Source: Nitratidesulfovibrio sp. (lineage in GTDB: Bacteria; Desulfobacterota; Desulfovibrionia; Desulfovibrionales; Desulfovibrionaceae). Taken from it: DNA of 64,000 nucleotides. The stretch is from NCBI RefSeq assembly GCF_040373385.1, contig NZ_JBDXXH010000001.1:184575-248574 (forward strand). The letters are read 5' to 3'. Below the pieces are notes generated by a model, which was not told where the DNA came from, ran no database searches, and saw nothing but the letters and a program-made list of their open reading frames with translations. Positions 34,426-43,546 of this stretch are shown here, piece after piece (the stretch's first letter is position 1; every line of letters begins with the position of its first letter). The position numbers and the translations under genes were made by a program.

Positions 34426-35334
34426 CTACTGCCCCCGCAACTGCTGCAAGGCGTCGTAGGCGGCGCGGGCGTTGTAGCTGCTGCGCACGAGGGGGGCGGA
34501 GAACACGTGGGGGATGCCGAGGGCGTGGCCGTGGGCGGCGTAGCCGTCGAAGACATCGGGGTGCACGTAGCGTTCGACGGGCGGGTGGTTGCGGCTGGGG
34601 CGCATGTACTGGCCGATGGTGGCGATATGGCAGCCCGTGGCGGCAAGGTCGGCCAGGGTGGCGCGCACCTCGTCGTCGGTCTCGCCCAGGCCCACCATCA
34701 GCCCGCTTTTGGCGATGGCCCCGGCGGCGCGCACGCGGGCCAGCAGTTCCAGGCTCTGGGCATAGTCGGCCTGCGGGCGGATGCGCGGGTAGTGCACGGG
34801 CGGGGTTTCCACGTTGTGGTTGATGATGTCGGGCGCGGCCTCCAGCACGGTATCCAGCGCGGCCCGGCTGCCGCGAAAGTCGGGGATCAGCACTTCGATG
34901 GTGGCGGGCTGGCCGTTCTGGGCAGCGGGCAGGGCGGCGCGCAGGGCGCGCACCGTGGCCGCGAAATGGGCAGAGCCGCCATCGGGCAGGTCGTCGCGGG
35001 TGACGGAGGTGACCACCACGTGCGAAAGCCCCAGGCGCGCGGCGCCTTCGGCCACGCGGCGGGGTTCGTCCGGGTCTGGCGGCGCGGCCTGGCCGGGGGT
35101 GATGTTGCAGAAGGCGCAGTTGCGCGTGCACACGTTGCCCAGGATGAGGAACGTGGCCGTGCCCGAAGAAAAGCACTCGAACATGTTCGGGCACTTGGCG
35201 CTCTGACACACGGTGTTCAGGCGCAGGTCGTCCACCAGCGAACGGGTGTCCCCGTAGGTGTGGCTACAGGGCAGCTTGACCCGCAGCCACGGCGGAATCC
35301 GCAAAGATGGCGCGGAATTGCCGGGCACAGACAT
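34426..35334 (-). CDS. lipA: Lipoyl synthase
   Basis: 302 residues. Radical-SAM enzyme inserting two sulfurs into octanoyl chains on lipoyl domains. The auxiliary cluster motif [14 protein letters not shown] is at residues 41-54 and the radical-SAM motif [10 protein letters not shown] at about 69-78. [10 protein letters not shown] is the usual N-terminal block, so the protein must start upstream of it. AGGAGG 6-7 bp before the ATG at 35334 supports this start, which lies inside lipB: the two genes overlap by 71 bp in different frames. The final [14 protein letters not shown] is the family C-terminus. Confidence 0.96.
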   Translation of the reverse strand: MSVPGNSAPSLRIPPWLRVKLPCSHTYGDTRSLVDDLRLNTVCQSAKCPNMFECFSSGTATFLILGNVCTRNCAFCNITPGQAAPPDPDEPRRVAEGAARLGLSHVVVTSVTRDDLPDGGSAHFAATVRALRAALPAAQNGQPATIEVLIPDFRGSRAALDTVLEAAPDIINHNVETPPVHYPRIRPQADYAQSLELLARVRAAGAIAKSGLMVGLGETDDEVRATLADLAATGCHIATIGQYMRPSRNHPPVERYVHPDVFDGYAAHGHALGIPHVFSAPLVRSSYNARAAYDALQQLRGQ

Positions 35335-35920
35335 CCTTTACCTCCTGCATGGATGGGGAATCGCCGCCCAGTTCGCGGTGCAGCGACGTGGCCTGCGCGT
35401 CGGGCAGGCCGCACAGGGTGATTATTTCGAAAAGGGACAGGTCGCGCCCCACGTTCAGGGCGAACCCGTGGTACGAGGTCCAGCGGCGCATGGCCATGCC
35501 GATGGAGCAGATCTTGCGGTTTTCTATCCATACGCCGGGGCGGCCTTCCCAGCGGGCGGCGGACAGCCCGAAGTGGCCCAGCGTGGAAATGACCACCTCT
35601 TCGAGGTCGTGGAACATCCGGCGCAGGCCGCCGGGCCGCTTGGCCACCCGGAACACCGGGTAGGCCACCAGCTGGCCGGGGAAATGGCAGGTGATGTTGC
35701 CCCCGCGCGAGGATTGCACAAGGTCTATGCCCTGCGTTGCCAGCCAGTCGCGCCCCACGTGCAGGTTTTCGCCCCCGCCGTTGCGGCCAAGGGTGATTAC
35801 CGGGTGGTGCTCCAGCAGGTACAGGGTTTCTTCCGCCCCTGCCGCCACTTCCTCCAGCCGTGCCCGTTGCAGGGCGTCGGCCTCTGCGTAGCGGATGAGG
35901 CCAAGGTCGATGATGTTCAT
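35264..35920 (-). CDS. lipB: Octanoyl-[acyl carrier protein]:protein octanoyltransferase
   Basis: 218 residues. It transfers octanoate from ACP to lipoyl domains, feeding LipA. Motifs are [10 protein letters not shown] near residue 38, [20 protein letters not shown] at 69-88, and the catalytic region [16 protein letters not shown] with Cys near residue 169. The last 70 bp code in another frame for the N-terminus of LipA. Start ATG at 35920; the ribosome binding site is weak (ACCGGAA). Confidence 0.95.
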   Translation of the reverse strand: MNIIDLGLIRYAEADALQRARLEEVAAGAEETLYLLEHHPVITLGRNGGGENLHVGRDWLATQGIDLVQSSRGGNITCHFPGQLVAYPVFRVAKRPGGLRRMFHDLEEVVISTLGHFGLSAARWEGRPGVWIENRKICSIGMAMRRWTSYHGFALNVGRDLSLFEIITLCGLPDAQATSLHRELGGDSPSMQEVKDVCARQFRAIFADSAVAAGQAAL

Positions 35921-36013
35921 GCGCGTGCTGTTCCGGTTGCGAAGGGCCGGGGGCGAAATCGCCCCCGGCCTTGGAGTTGTTGCAGGGCCTGTGTCGGCGT
36001 TGCGGGAGCGGTG

Positions 36014-38857
36014 CTAGTCGTCGCGCCGGGGCTTGCGCCTCCGGGCGTGCGGCTGGCCCGCGTTGTCGGGCCGGTCGTCGGCAGGCTTGGGCCGCTGGTC
36101 GTCACGCCGGTCATCCCGACGCTGTTCCGGACGTTCGGGACGATCTGGCCGCCGGTCCGTGCGCTGGTCGGACTGCCCGCCGGGGCGGCGGTCATTGCGG
36201 GGGGCGTTGCGCTGGTCACCGCCGCGCTCCCCGCGTTCTCCGCGCGCGGTACGCTCGGGCTGGTTGCCGGGACGGGCCTGCTGCGGGCGCTGCTGCCCGT
36301 CATCACGCCGGGGCATGGGACGCCGCTCTTCGGACCGCCGCTCTTCCGGACGCCGTCCTTCCGGACGACGTTCCTCGGAACGGCGCGGGGCGCGGTCATC
36401 GCGACCGGGCTGGCCGCCGGGCCTGCCTTCACGGTCGAAGTGGCGGCGCGGCTTGCCCTTGCGGCCTTCGTCGGGCCGCTGCTGGCCCCCGAAATCGCGC
36501 GGTGCGCCGGGGCTGGTATCGGGCCTGGCATCGGACCTGGCATCGGGCCTGGTATCAGGACGGGCACCGGGGCGGGCATCGGCGGGGCGATCCTGCCGAT
36601 TGTCCGGCCTGCGGTCACGCGGGGCCTCGGCGCGGGCGCCGGGGTGGCGTTGGGCACGGTGTTCGTGGCGTTCGCCGCCCCGCTCGTGCCGTTCCCCCCG
36701 ATCCCCCCGATCTGTCCGGCCTGGCCGGTCTGGCCGGTCCAGTCGGTCCATCCGATTCGGGCGACGGTCCTGCCCGCGCTCCTGATTGCCTTCCTGCCGA
36801 GGGCCGCGCGGTTGCCGGTCATGATCGGCCCGGCCTTCCCGACGCCCTTCCTGCGGGCCGTCGGGCCGCTGGCGGCGGGCATTGCCGAAGGGGCGTTGCG
36901 TGCGCCCCTGCGTGCGCTGCTGGCCGTCTCGCTCGCCGTGGGGGCGACCCTGGCCCTGCTGTTCCTGACGTGCGGGAGTGACGTTGGGGCCACGCTGGTC
37001 TTGACCCGCGCCCTCCTGCTCGCCGTGCCGGGGGCGACGGTTGGCCCACTGGCCGCGCTGGTTGCCCTGCTGGCCGTCGGGATACCGTTCTCGCCGGTCG
37101 GCACGCGGCCCATCGGGATAGCGCTCTTTGCGGTCGGCAAACTGCCCGGCGGGTTGCCCGGCACCCCGCCCGGACTTGCGCATGCCAGCCCGATCGGTCT
37201 GGTGGCCGCCCGATTTCGCGCGGTTGCCGAAATCATCGGGCAGGACACCCTGGCGGCGCGAACCATATCCCGCGCCGCCGTCCCCCGCGAAGCCGCCGTC
37301 GAAACCGCCGTCGCGGGCGTGGCCGCGCCGCGCACCAAAGCGGGGCACACCGCGCCGCTGCGCGGGCCTGCCCCCGTGTGGTTGGTTGGCGAACATCTGG
37401 CTGTACGTTGCGCCGTGGTCCGGGCCATCGGCGCGGTTGCCGTTGGGTTCGGAGGGGGCGTGCCCGTCATGTGCATCGAGCCCGTCGAAATCGCCGCCTT
37501 CGGTCCCGGCGGCAACGGGCGCAGCCCCGTGCGGCGCGCCGTTCATCAGAAAGGCTGGCTGTGCGTCGTCCTCGTCATCCGGTACCTGCGATGCGCGCCC
37601 CGCGCCCGTGTCGCGCCCGGACGAGCGGCCCCGGCTGCCCATGCCGGCGGCAGCACCGCCCGTTTCGGCCTTGCCCCTGGGGCCCCTGCCCGGCGCGTCC
37701 GGTGTCTTGCCGTCGCGGCTGGGCGGCGTCCATTCCAGTTCCAGCGCGCCGGACTTGCGGTCGCGGCGTTCCACTTCCGGCCAGGTGATGTCGAGGGCCG
37801 TGCCGGAATGCACGTGCCGCGCATCGTGCAGCAGGGCCAGGCCCCGTTCGGAGCAGGCGTAGCGCACGGGTTCGCGGCGTCCGGGCAGCGGAAAGGCGTC
37901 GGAAATGATGCGGATGGTGTTGCGCGGCGCCACCACCTTGTCCGCTTCGCCCAGCAGGACAAAGGACAGGCTGGCGGTGCCCTTTTCCAGCTTGGCCCTG
38001 CGGCTCAGTTCTTCCAGCCAGGCGGGCGCGCCCTGGATGGGGAAGGTGAAGTGGCACCAGCCGCCCGCGCCGCCCTGCTCCAGCATGGGGCATTGGTCGT
38101 GATGGGGGCAGGGGGCCAGCGGGGCAAGCCCCACCTCCATGGCCGCGCGGCGGAACTGGGTGACGTAGCGCGCCCCCAGCCGTGTGCCCGGCTCGATGAC
38201 CAGTATGCGGCCACCGTGGGCCAGGGCCGACCCGATCTTTTCGGCCAGGTCCTCCATGCGGAATTCCAGCGGCTCGTCGCGGCGGGGCTTCAACTCGTTC
38301 AGCACGTTGCCCGCCAGGATCAGCGCCGCGTCGCCGCGGGCCTCCTTCAGGGCCGACTCCATGGGGGCGCGCAGGGTGCGCAGCGCCCAGGGCGATTCCT
38401 CTCCCGCGATGACTTGCAGCAGTTCGCGGCCCACCTCCAGCGGGTGGGGGGCGATGTCCGCGCACAGGAAGGTCAACGGCAGGGTGCGCAGGTCTGGCCG
38501 GGCTAGCCACAAGGCCAGCGGCAGGGTCAGCGGGCCGCTGCCCAGGTCGAGGATCAGCGGGCGTTCCAGCAGGGCCTCGCGGTCCACCAGATCCAGCGAG
38601 GGCAGCAGACGGCCAAGGCGCACCAGGTTCCACGGCATGAAGTAGCGCAGGTAGGCGGAAAGCAGGCGCGGGGCCGCCCAATACGGATCGGAGAGCGAGC
38701 CGCGTTCGCTGGTGAGCACCAGCGACAGGTCGTGGATGGCCATGGGCAGGTCGCGGCGGTGCGCGGTGCGCAGCGGGGCCACGGTGTCCAGCGCCGTGGG
38801 CAGGGATTCCAGGCGCTGCCGGTATTCCGGGGACAGGGCGGCGAAAAGATGGTGCAT
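36014..38857 (-). CDS. Rsm22-family methyltransferase with giant charged tail
   Basis: 947 residues. Residues 1-390 are a Rsm22-like (mitochondrial small ribosomal subunit assembly) SAM methyltransferase with LILDLGSGPLTLPLALWL near residue 100, a Cys cluster CPHHDQCPMLEQGGAGGWCHF near 245 and RRDRKSGALELEW. From about residue 430 the sequence is low-complexity, dominated by Arg, Asp, Gln, Gly and Pro in RRDDRR, ERRPEERR and DARPDTRPDA repeats, continuing to the C-terminus (about 520 residues). Such tails occur in RNA chaperones and RNA helicases, so RNA or ribosome binding is likely (inference). The reverse strand is fully open across the tail because of its codon bias. Confidence 0.85.
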   Translation of the reverse strand: MHHLFAALSPEYRQRLESLPTALDTVAPLRTAHRRDLPMAIHDLSLVLTSERGSLSDPYWAAPRLLSAYLRYFMPWNLVRLGRLLPSLDLVDREALLERPLILDLGSGPLTLPLALWLARPDLRTLPLTFLCADIAPHPLEVGRELLQVIAGEESPWALRTLRAPMESALKEARGDAALILAGNVLNELKPRRDEPLEFRMEDLAEKIGSALAHGGRILVIEPGTRLGARYVTQFRRAAMEVGLAPLAPCPHHDQCPMLEQGGAGGWCHFTFPIQGAPAWLEELSRRAKLEKGTASLSFVLLGEADKVVAPRNTIRIISDAFPLPGRREPVRYACSERGLALLHDARHVHSGTALDITWPEVERRDRKSGALELEWTPPSRDGKTPDAPGRGPRGKAETGGAAAGMGSRGRSSGRDTGAGRASQVPDDEDDAQPAFLMNGAPHGAAPVAAGTEGGDFDGLDAHDGHAPSEPNGNRADGPDHGATYSQMFANQPHGGRPAQRRGVPRFGARRGHARDGGFDGGFAGDGGAGYGSRRQGVLPDDFGNRAKSGGHQTDRAGMRKSGRGAGQPAGQFADRKERYPDGPRADRRERYPDGQQGNQRGQWANRRPRHGEQEGAGQDQRGPNVTPARQEQQGQGRPHGERDGQQRTQGRTQRPFGNARRQRPDGPQEGRREGRADHDRQPRGPRQEGNQERGQDRRPNRMDRLDRPDRPGRTDRGDRGERHERGGERHEHRAQRHPGARAEAPRDRRPDNRQDRPADARPGARPDTRPDARSDARPDTSPGAPRDFGGQQRPDEGRKGKPRRHFDREGRPGGQPGRDDRAPRRSEERRPEGRRPEERRSEERRPMPRRDDGQQRPQQARPGNQPERTARGERGERGGDQRNAPRNDRRPGGQSDQRTDRRPDRPERPEQRRDDRRDDQRPKPADDRPDNAGQPHARRRKPRRDD
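36050..37250. repeat. Degenerate repeats encoding the Arg/Asp-rich tail
   Basis: Short imperfect DNA repeats such as GGGCATCGGACCTGGCATCGG (about 36520-36560) and CGCTCTTCCGGACGCCG (about 36330-36380) underlie the RPDARPD and EERRPE peptide repeats. Slippage at these units could change tail length between strains. Confidence 0.6.
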
Positions 38858-39306
38858 GCGAAGTCCGTTGGTTGGGTGCCGGTGTGACCGGCGATGCATG
38901 GGCTGCCGCGCGCAAGGGCGCACGGTGGGCGGCATTCGCACATCCGGATGGGCCGGAGCGCGGGGCCGGTGTCGTGGCGCCCGGCATGGGGTGCGGGCGC
39001 TGGCGCGGGCGGTTTGCGGCAAAGCGCCGCCCGGATCGGAACGTCATGGTATCTGGGGGAGCGGGCGGGCGCGTGGCCGACCAGGCTTCCCGGTGTTCTG
39101 GTGCCGCACGTGGCCTCTGGGGCCGGGGCGGTTGGACGCGCCCCTGCGGTGCTGTCTGTCGGGTTCTTGCGGCATGTCGCCCGCACGAAAGCGTGCGTCC
39201 GGGGCCGGGTTGCGGAAGACTCCGCCTGTCGCGGATGGTTTCGCCTGTTGCGGAACACTCCGCATGGTCATGGCACGTGGTGCCGCCGGGTCGCCCGCGC
39301 CGACCG
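38858..39306. other. Intergenic region between RACo-like and Rsm22-like genes
   Basis: GC-rich and without a gene-like frame. It includes three CTGTTGCGGAA/CTGTCGCGGAT-type direct repeats at about 39210-39265. No clear promoter or terminator is visible. Confidence 0.4.
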
Positions 39307-41346
39307 TCAGCGAAAGCGCATGTGGCGCAGGAACGCGGCGGAAAAATCGCTGGCCGTGGTCAGGTCCACCACGCGGCAGCCCGCGCGCCAGGCATTGATG
39401 CGGTGGCGCAGTTCCGGTCGGAGCAGCAGCAGTTCCGCCCCGCGCAGCGAGGCGTTGCCCACGGCCCGCGTGCGCCCGGCCACCCCTGCGGGCAGGAAAC
39501 CCAGTGTTTCGAGGTCATCGGGGCGGGCGTGCTCGCCCAGCGCCCCGGCAAGATACACGGCGTCCAGCGCCGTTCCGGGCATGCCGGCTTCCGCCAGCAG
39601 CCGCTCGTAGGCCAGTGAGAAGGCGGCCTTCACCTTCAGCACCTCTTCTACGTCGCCCGCCGAAAGATGCAAGCCCCCTGGCAGGGGCAGGCGCCGTTCG
39701 CCGCGCACTTCGACAAGCAGGGCGGCAAGGCGACGCGCCAGCGGGGAATGCGGTTCCATCACGAAGCGACCGTCTTCGTCAAGCAGCCCGGCGCGCAACA
39801 GTACCCGGAGCAGCGAAAGATAGCCCGTACCGCACAGGTGGGTGGGCGTGGCGGGGGTGGTGTCATCTTCTGGCAGCACGGTGGCTGCCAGCCCTGCGGG
39901 GCCAAGGGTGAATGCGGCTATGGCCCCCGGCTGGGCCACCCCGCCGCAGGACAGGCCGATACCCTCCAACGCGGGGCCAAGGGCCACGCTGGTCACCAGC
40001 GCGCTGTCCGGCCCGGTGGCCAGCACGAATTCTCCGTTGGTGCCCAGGTCCGCCAGCAGAAAGGGAAAGCGGGGCGATGCGCCGGGTGCCGGGGCGGGGT
40101 CTGGAGCCGGAGCCAGAGCAGGGGCGGTGCCTGCGCGCGGCACGGCAGCCAACCCGCCGTACAGCAGCGCGGCCATGCCCGCCGCCACGTCGCCGCCCAC
40201 GAAAGGCGCGGGCTGCGGAGGAATCCACACCTCGGGCACGACGGCGGGCCCAAGCGGATCCGGCAGGATTTCCACGGTGCCGCCCGCGTAGTCCAGGCGG
40301 TAGGGGGCGGCGGCAAGGCCGGATACGTCGCGCCCCAGCAGGATGGCGGTCATGGCGGAGTTGCCCGCCACGCACAGTCCGCGCAACGGGCCGGGCAGCC
40401 CGGCGGCGATGCGGGCCACGGCGGCCAGGGTCAGGCGGCGCAGGGCGGCAAGCCCTTCCGGCGACGAGGCCACGGCCAGGCGGGACATGACCTCGCTGCC
40501 AGCACCCATCTGGGGGTTCAGTTCCGCGCCGTGGGCCACGCGGCGGCCATCCGGGGTCAGGGCCGACCAGTGCAGGGTGGTTGTGCCGAGGTCCATGGCC
40601 AGCAGCAGGGGGGCGGCGGTTGCCGGAGACGGGTCGGATACGGAAGGCCGGGAGGTGCCGGACAGGGGCGTACGGGACAGGGGCGTACGGGAGAGGGACG
40701 CACGGGACAGGGGAGTACCGGACAGGGGCGCATCAGGCGGGGGACCATCCGTTATCCGCGAGCGGCGCGGGGCCGTTCCGGCGGGCAGGGTGAAGGCCAT
40801 GCCGCAGCACGCGTCCGGGGGGCTGTCCGTGTTTTCATGCGGGACGGCCCCTTGGGCGGGGGGCGACGGCTGTGGGGATTGGGCCGGTTCGGAAGGGGCG
40901 TGGCGGCACAGCAGTCGCCAGCCGTCGGTCAGTTCGGCTTCGGAAAAATGGGCCTCGTCGGCGGGGTGGGGTGTGGGTGCGCCGCGCGTGAAGCGCGCCG
41001 CGCAGCGCCCGCAGCGGCCAAGGCCGGAACACAGCGCGGGCGGGTCCACCTGGCCGCTCATCCACACCAGCCGGGCCAGTGTGCTGGCCGGGCCTGCCCC
41101 GGAAGCCGCGCGCGCGGGCGTATCCACGTCCTGATCGCCGGGGATGGTGGCGGGCCGGGGCACGGGCAGGGGCAGACGCAGGATGCGCCCGTCCGGCAGG
41201 GTGACCTCGGCCACGGCATCCGGCGTGACGGGGCTGTCCGCTACGCCGGGCATGTCCGGTGTGTCCGGCAGGCCCGTTATGCCCGTTCCGGATGTCGCGC
41301 ATGCTGCGGGGCGCTGCGGCTGTTTTGGCGGAAAATGGGGGGACAT
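39307..41346 (-). CDS. RACo-like ferredoxin / ASKHA ATPase (DUF4445)
   Basis: About 679 residues. An N-terminal 2Fe-2S domain has CSGLGRCGRC with a fourth Cys in LLCRH. After a Pro/Ser linker comes an ASKHA-fold ATPase: AMDLGTTTLHWS near residue 260, LCVAGNSAMT, ADLGTNGEFVL and VYLAGALGEHA near the end. This is the layout of RACo, which reductively reactivates corrinoid proteins using ATP. No corrinoid methyltransferase is nearby, so the partner is unknown. ATG at 41346 has AGGGAG at good spacing; an upstream in-frame ATG at 41541 would add 65 residues without a ribosome binding site. The linker contains five LSRTP-type repeats. Confidence 0.88.
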   Translation of the reverse strand: MSPHFPPKQPQRPAACATSGTGITGLPDTPDMPGVADSPVTPDAVAEVTLPDGRILRLPLPVPRPATIPGDQDVDTPARAASGAGPASTLARLVWMSGQVDPPALCSGLGRCGRCAARFTRGAPTPHPADEAHFSEAELTDGWRLLCRHAPSEPAQSPQPSPPAQGAVPHENTDSPPDACCGMAFTLPAGTAPRRSRITDGPPPDAPLSGTPLSRASLSRTPLSRTPLSGTSRPSVSDPSPATAAPLLLAMDLGTTTLHWSALTPDGRRVAHGAELNPQMGAGSEVMSRLAVASSPEGLAALRRLTLAAVARIAAGLPGPLRGLCVAGNSAMTAILLGRDVSGLAAAPYRLDYAGGTVEILPDPLGPAVVPEVWIPPQPAPFVGGDVAAGMAALLYGGLAAVPRAGTAPALAPAPDPAPAPGASPRFPFLLADLGTNGEFVLATGPDSALVTSVALGPALEGIGLSCGGVAQPGAIAAFTLGPAGLAATVLPEDDTTPATPTHLCGTGYLSLLRVLLRAGLLDEDGRFVMEPHSPLARRLAALLVEVRGERRLPLPGGLHLSAGDVEEVLKVKAAFSLAYERLLAEAGMPGTALDAVYLAGALGEHARPDDLETLGFLPAGVAGRTRAVGNASLRGAELLLLRPELRHRINAWRAGCRVVDLTTASDFSAAFLRHMRFR
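40655..40735. repeat. Tandem 15 bp repeats in the RACo-like gene
   Basis: Five imperfect copies of GGACAGGGGCGTACG encode repeated L-S-(R/G)-T-P pentapeptides in the linker between the ferredoxin and ATPase domains. Confidence 0.8.
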
Positions 41347-41606
41347 GCGGCTCCCTGGCAGGGCGTCCAAGAGGGTTTCTTGCCTGCAACTGCCCCAAGA
41401 CGCAGCAGATGGCAAGTGCCGGGTCCGTGCGGCTCTGTCGGCAGCCATGGCGGCGGCGCGCATCCGGTGCAGACAGGGGCGCATCCGGTGCGCCCGGGGT
41501 GATCCGGAAGGCAGGGGACGCGGCGCAAGTTCGGTTGTCATTGCATATTCAATAATAGTCCTGTACAGTTATATTATTATTTCGAGGTGGCTAAAGGAGT
41601 TCGGGC
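41347..41606. promoter_or_regulatory. Divergent promoter region
   Basis: A strongly AT-rich patch (41542-41583) contrasts with the flanks. TTCAAT and TATATT separated by about 16 bp could drive the rightward coiled-coil gene and fliM. The leftward promoter of the RACo-like gene is not evident. Confidence 0.4.
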
Positions 41607-42074
41607 ATGGAAATCGTGCTTGGCGCGGTGGTCGGCTTTCTACTGCTGGTGGTGGTGCTGGTTTCGACCCAGCGCTCCAACGCCGCGCACGAGGAACGAT
41701 TGCGCGAACTGCATGCCCGGCGCCGTGCGCTGGCCGTGGACCTGCGCAAGTTGCAGGAGAACATGCAGCAGCTCAAGGTTGTCGAGTACGAGTTGGGCCG
41801 CAGGCTGGCCGAGGCCGACAAGCGCGCCAGCCAGGCCACGGAAGTGCGCAGGCAGCGAGACGCGCGCCAGCAGGCCAGCCAGTTCGGCTCCATTTTCGAT
41901 GTGCTGCTGCACGAACGGCTGCTGACCGTCGAGCAACTGGCCAAGGCCCGCAGCTACAAGGAACAGACCCGCTCGCAGTATCCGCTTTCCGAAATCGTGA
42001 CCATGCTCGACTACGTCAAGGCCGACGTGGTGCAGCGCACGCGCCTTCGCTATCCCAAGCTGCCCGACGAATAG
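41607..42074 (+). CDS. Membrane-anchored coiled-coil protein upstream of fliM
   Basis: 155 residues, not recognised. Residues 3-20 form one transmembrane helix, 25-95 a charged coiled coil rich in Arg, Glu and Gln, and the C-terminal 55 residues a small globular-looking domain (FDVLLHERLLTVEQLAKA). AAAGGAG is 9 bp before the ATG. Standing ahead of fliM it may belong to motility or the motor base, but this is position only. Confidence 0.8.
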   Translation: MEIVLGAVVGFLLLVVVLVSTQRSNAAHEERLRELHARRRALAVDLRKLQENMQQLKVVEYELGRRLAEADKRASQATEVRRQRDARQQASQFGSIFDVLLHERLLTVEQLAKARSYKEQTRSQYPLSEIVTMLDYVKADVVQRTRLRYPKLPDE

Positions 42075-42159
42075 CGGCCCGCTTTGCCGGGCGGCGCCAT
42101 GTGCCATGGCTGGCTGCGGCATATTTCGCCGGGGCGTCCTGCGTCCGTCAGGCGCTGCT

Positions 42160-42175
42160 TGGCGTTCATCTTGCA
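42160..42175 (+). promoter_or_regulatory. Candidate sigma-54 promoter upstream of fliM
   Basis: TGGCGTTCATCTTGCA has the invariant GG and GC at -24/-12 spacing and a good TTGCA. It lies about 190 bp before fliM. Flagellar genes in this group are often sigma-54 dependent. The -24 half (TGGCGT instead of TGGCAC) is imperfect. Confidence 0.4.
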
Positions 42176-42367
42176 TGAAAAACAGGCGGCGGCAGGATTC
42201 TCCCGGTTGCGGCGGCCCTTCCGGTGCGTTCCGGCGCCCTGCGCTGCCCGTTCAGCCCGGCAAGGCCGCCAAGTCCGGTCCGCCGGACAAGGCCGGAGCT
42301 TGACCCGGCCCGCCGTCACTGCCACTATCCGGTCATTCCGTATTCCACGCGCGAGGAGCCCGCACCC

Positions 42368-43348
42368 ATGAACAAGATTCTGGCGCAGGACGAGGTCGAT
42401 GCACTGCTCCGCGGCCTTTCCGGCGGCGAGATAGAGAGCGAGAGCGACATACCCGAGGACGACTCGGGCATCGTTCCGTTCGACCTCGCCAACCAGGATC
42501 GCATCATTCGTGGCCGCATGCCGGTTCTTGAAATCGTCAACGACCGGTTCGCGCGGCTGTGCACCAACGCGCTGTCCAACACCGTGCGCAAGCGGGTGGA
42601 GCTGAACCCCATCTCCATCGACATGACCAAGTTCGGCGATTTCATGCGCTCTTTGCCGGTGCCCACCAGCATCAACATTTTCAAGATGGAGCCGTTGCGC
42701 GGCAACGCCATCATCGTGGTGGATTCGCGCCTGGTCTTTGCCCTGGTGGAAAATTTCTTCGGCGGCGCGGGCAGCCAGCCCAAGATCGAGGGCCGCGAGT
42801 TCACGCGCATCGAGCAGGCCATCGTTGACCGGGTGATCAAGATCGCGCTCGACAACATGGAAGAATCGTGGCGCCCGGTGCACGACGTGAGCCTTGAACT
42901 GGTCCGCTCGGAGATCAACCCCCAGTTCGCGGCCATCGTGCCGCCCAGCGACGTGGTGGTGGTGATCACCTTCGAGGTGGAACTGGAAACGGCCATCGGC
43001 TCCATGGTCATCTGCCTGCCGTACGCCACCATCGAACCCATCCGGTCCAAGCTGCACGCCAGCTTCCAGACCGAACGCCTGGAAGTGGACCACGCCTGGG
43101 TTTCGCGCCTGAAGGAACGGTTGCTGGAAACCCCGGTGAACCTCAAGATCCATTTCGGCGAATCCAAGATCACCGGCAACCAGTTGCTGCGGTTGCAGGT
43201 GGGCGACGTGCTGCTGCTGGATACCGACACCGACGACCTGCTGGAGTGCACCGTGCAGGGGGTGACCAAGTTCTGGGGCATTTCCGGCACGGTAAAGGCC
43301 AACAAGGCCTTCCAGATCATCAAGGAAGAAGAGCCGCGCTACACCTGA
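42368..43348 (+). CDS. fliM: Flagellar motor switch protein FliM
   Basis: 326 residues. The N-terminal CheY-P binding peptide region ILAQDEVDALLRGLSGG is intact. The middle CheC-like domain has LPVPTSINIFKMEPLRGNAIIVVDSRL, and the C-terminal SpoA/FliN-like domain ends with GDVLLLDTDTDDLLECTVQGVTKFWG. FliM forms the cytoplasmic C-ring and binds phospho-CheY to set rotation direction. GAGGAG is 9 bp before the ATG. No other C-ring gene adjoins; MotE-like and fliJ genes lie 1 kb away on the other strand. Confidence 0.96.
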   Translation: MNKILAQDEVDALLRGLSGGEIESESDIPEDDSGIVPFDLANQDRIIRGRMPVLEIVNDRFARLCTNALSNTVRKRVELNPISIDMTKFGDFMRSLPVPTSINIFKMEPLRGNAIIVVDSRLVFALVENFFGGAGSQPKIEGREFTRIEQAIVDRVIKIALDNMEESWRPVHDVSLELVRSEINPQFAAIVPPSDVVVVITFEVELETAIGSMVICLPYATIEPIRSKLHASFQTERLEVDHAWVSRLKERLLETPVNLKIHFGESKITGNQLLRLQVGDVLLLDTDTDDLLECTVQGVTKFWGISGTVKANKAFQIIKEEEPRYT

Positions 43349-43387
43349 CGCGTGGCGGCAGCCCCACGCGAGATACGCAAGAAAACG

Positions 43388-43411
43388 ACGGCGCGCCCGC
43401 AAGGGTGCGCC
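43388..43411 (+). terminator. Weak terminator after fliM
   Basis: ACGGCGCGCCC and GGGTGCGCCGT pair around GCAA and are followed by TTTCGCG. Confidence 0.5.
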
Positions 43412-43546
43412 GTTTCGCGTCGTGGGGGCGGGGCTGTTTTCCGGCGCGGGGTTCCGCGTGGTGGTCGCAGGACGGCGGGTGTGTCAGCGGGCGGGATCGG
43501 AATGTGCCTGGGGGCTGGGGGCGGCAGGACGTGCGGGAAGCGGCCT

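Noticed and set aside
35258-38506. A 1082-codon open frame on the + strand opposite the Rsm22-like gene and lipA/lipB
   Set aside because: It is the mirror of the Arg/Asp-rich tail, whose codons leave the opposite strand open. It crosses lipB and lipA and has no ribosome binding site or domain.
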